A stretch of 15,398 nucleotides of DNA from Candidatus Segatella mututuai (lineage in GTDB: Bacteria; Bacteroidota; Bacteroidia; Bacteroidales; Bacteroidaceae). The DNA lies in contig DJOI01000076.1 of NCBI GenBank assembly GCA_002439605.1, forward strand, positions 6,241 to 21,638, read 5' to 3'. Numbering within the stretch: the stretch's first letter is position 1; each line of letters starts with the position of its first letter. The translations under genes were made by a program, and so were the position numbers. Of the stretch, positions 15,266 through 15,398 are shown in pieces. The notes below the pieces were generated by a model. The model ran no database searches. It had not been told where the DNA came from and saw only the letters and a program-made list of their open reading frames with translations.

Positions 15266-15294
15266 TAAAGTTAAAAAACGGCGCAACCGACAAA
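15266..15294 (-). promoter_or_regulatory. weak promoter candidate before the small acidic gene
   Basis: On the minus strand, TAACTTTA (15273-15266) agrees with TAnnTTTG at all but the last base. A TTTG (15294-15291) lies 17 nt upstream, slightly closer than the usual 19-21. It would give a leader of only about 10 nt. Confidence 0.33.
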
Positions 15295-15398
15295 CCCTGT
15301 GGGGAGGCTGTGCAGATGCTAACCCAAAACTGTCGACAAACGATACATGAAGAATGGTATGTCCCTGACTCCTTTCACCTGTGCACGGAAGCATTTGA
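15274..15398. other. window-edge sequence without a recognisable gene
   Basis: No convincing coding region is visible. One minus-strand frame stays open from the window end to about 15243, but its translation looks random (many R, C, H and P residues) and it would overlap the start of the acidic gene. CGACAAAC occurs twice, near 15288 and near 15334, the second within the palindrome TGTCGACA region. The stretch is richer in GC than the acidic gene and could be the edge of an intergenic repeat or an element boundary. Confidence 0.4.

Noticed and set aside
15243..15398. Open minus-strand frame at the right edge as the end of an upstream gene
   Set aside because: Residue makeup looks random, no known motif, and it would overlap the acidic gene start; not enough evidence.
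7055..15398. Transposon, prophage or integron carrying the accessory genes
   Set aside because: No transposase, integrase, tRNA or att-like site is visible; only the short 9-bp direct repeat hints at insertion.
1..15398. CRISPR array, tRNA or rRNA genes
   Set aside because: No regularly spaced repeats of suitable length and no tRNA- or rRNA-like sequence were recognised on either strand.

Overview
The window looks like a chromosomal segment of a Bacteroidota bacterium, most likely a Prevotella/Segatella-type Bacteroidales. The main evidence is the repeated Bacteroidota-style promoter -7 box TAnnTTTG found a short distance before several genes, the general lack of strong Shine-Dalgarno sequences, and the gene content: thrC, tcdA, azlCD, a short RpoD-like sigma factor, an LtaS-type phosphotransferase with a PAP2 phosphatase, and a WYL regulator.

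Layout, left to right. Positions 1-6997 are all on the plus strand and look like ordinary core genome: the 3' part of threonine synthase, the tRNA t6A dehydratase gene tcdA, a branched-chain amino acid exporter azlC-azlD with a 4-nt ATGA overlap, a 205-residue sigma-70 family factor, and an envelope group (LTA-synthase-like membrane phosphotransferase, PAP2 phosphatase, small lipoprotein). The group ends in a strong hairpin terminator at 7006-7054.

Positions 7055-15398 look like an accessory, probably defence-related, region. A WYL-domain transcription regulator (7347-8273, plus) faces a minus-strand series. In transcription order that series is a small acidic protein (15252-14935), an AAA+ ATPase (14824-13151), a HAD phosphatase-like protein of the RNA-repair-associated type (13125-12646), a DUF262 protein with a C-terminal HNH-like (DUF1524) nuclease (12576-10735), and an 817-residue DUF262 protein without a visible HNH motif (10742-8289). 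The two DUF262 genes overlap by 8 nt and resemble GmrSD-type (type IV, modification-dependent) restriction proteins.

The DUF262 pair is much richer in AT than the genes on either side. Hand counts of single 60-nt lines give 10 and 15 G+C in the pair, 27 in the HAD gene, 27 in the AAA gene, 29 in the WYL gene and 42 in thrC. The pair is also bracketed by an exact 9-bp direct repeat, ATGCTTATT, at 8285-8293 and 12582-12590. This suggests, without proving it, that the nuclease pair is an exchangeable module placed between a resident WYL gene and a resident HAD/AAA/small-protein group. Palindromic elements lie over the promoters of both the WYL gene and the DUF262 pair and are candidate operators. 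No transposase, integrase, tRNA, rRNA or CRISPR array is visible.
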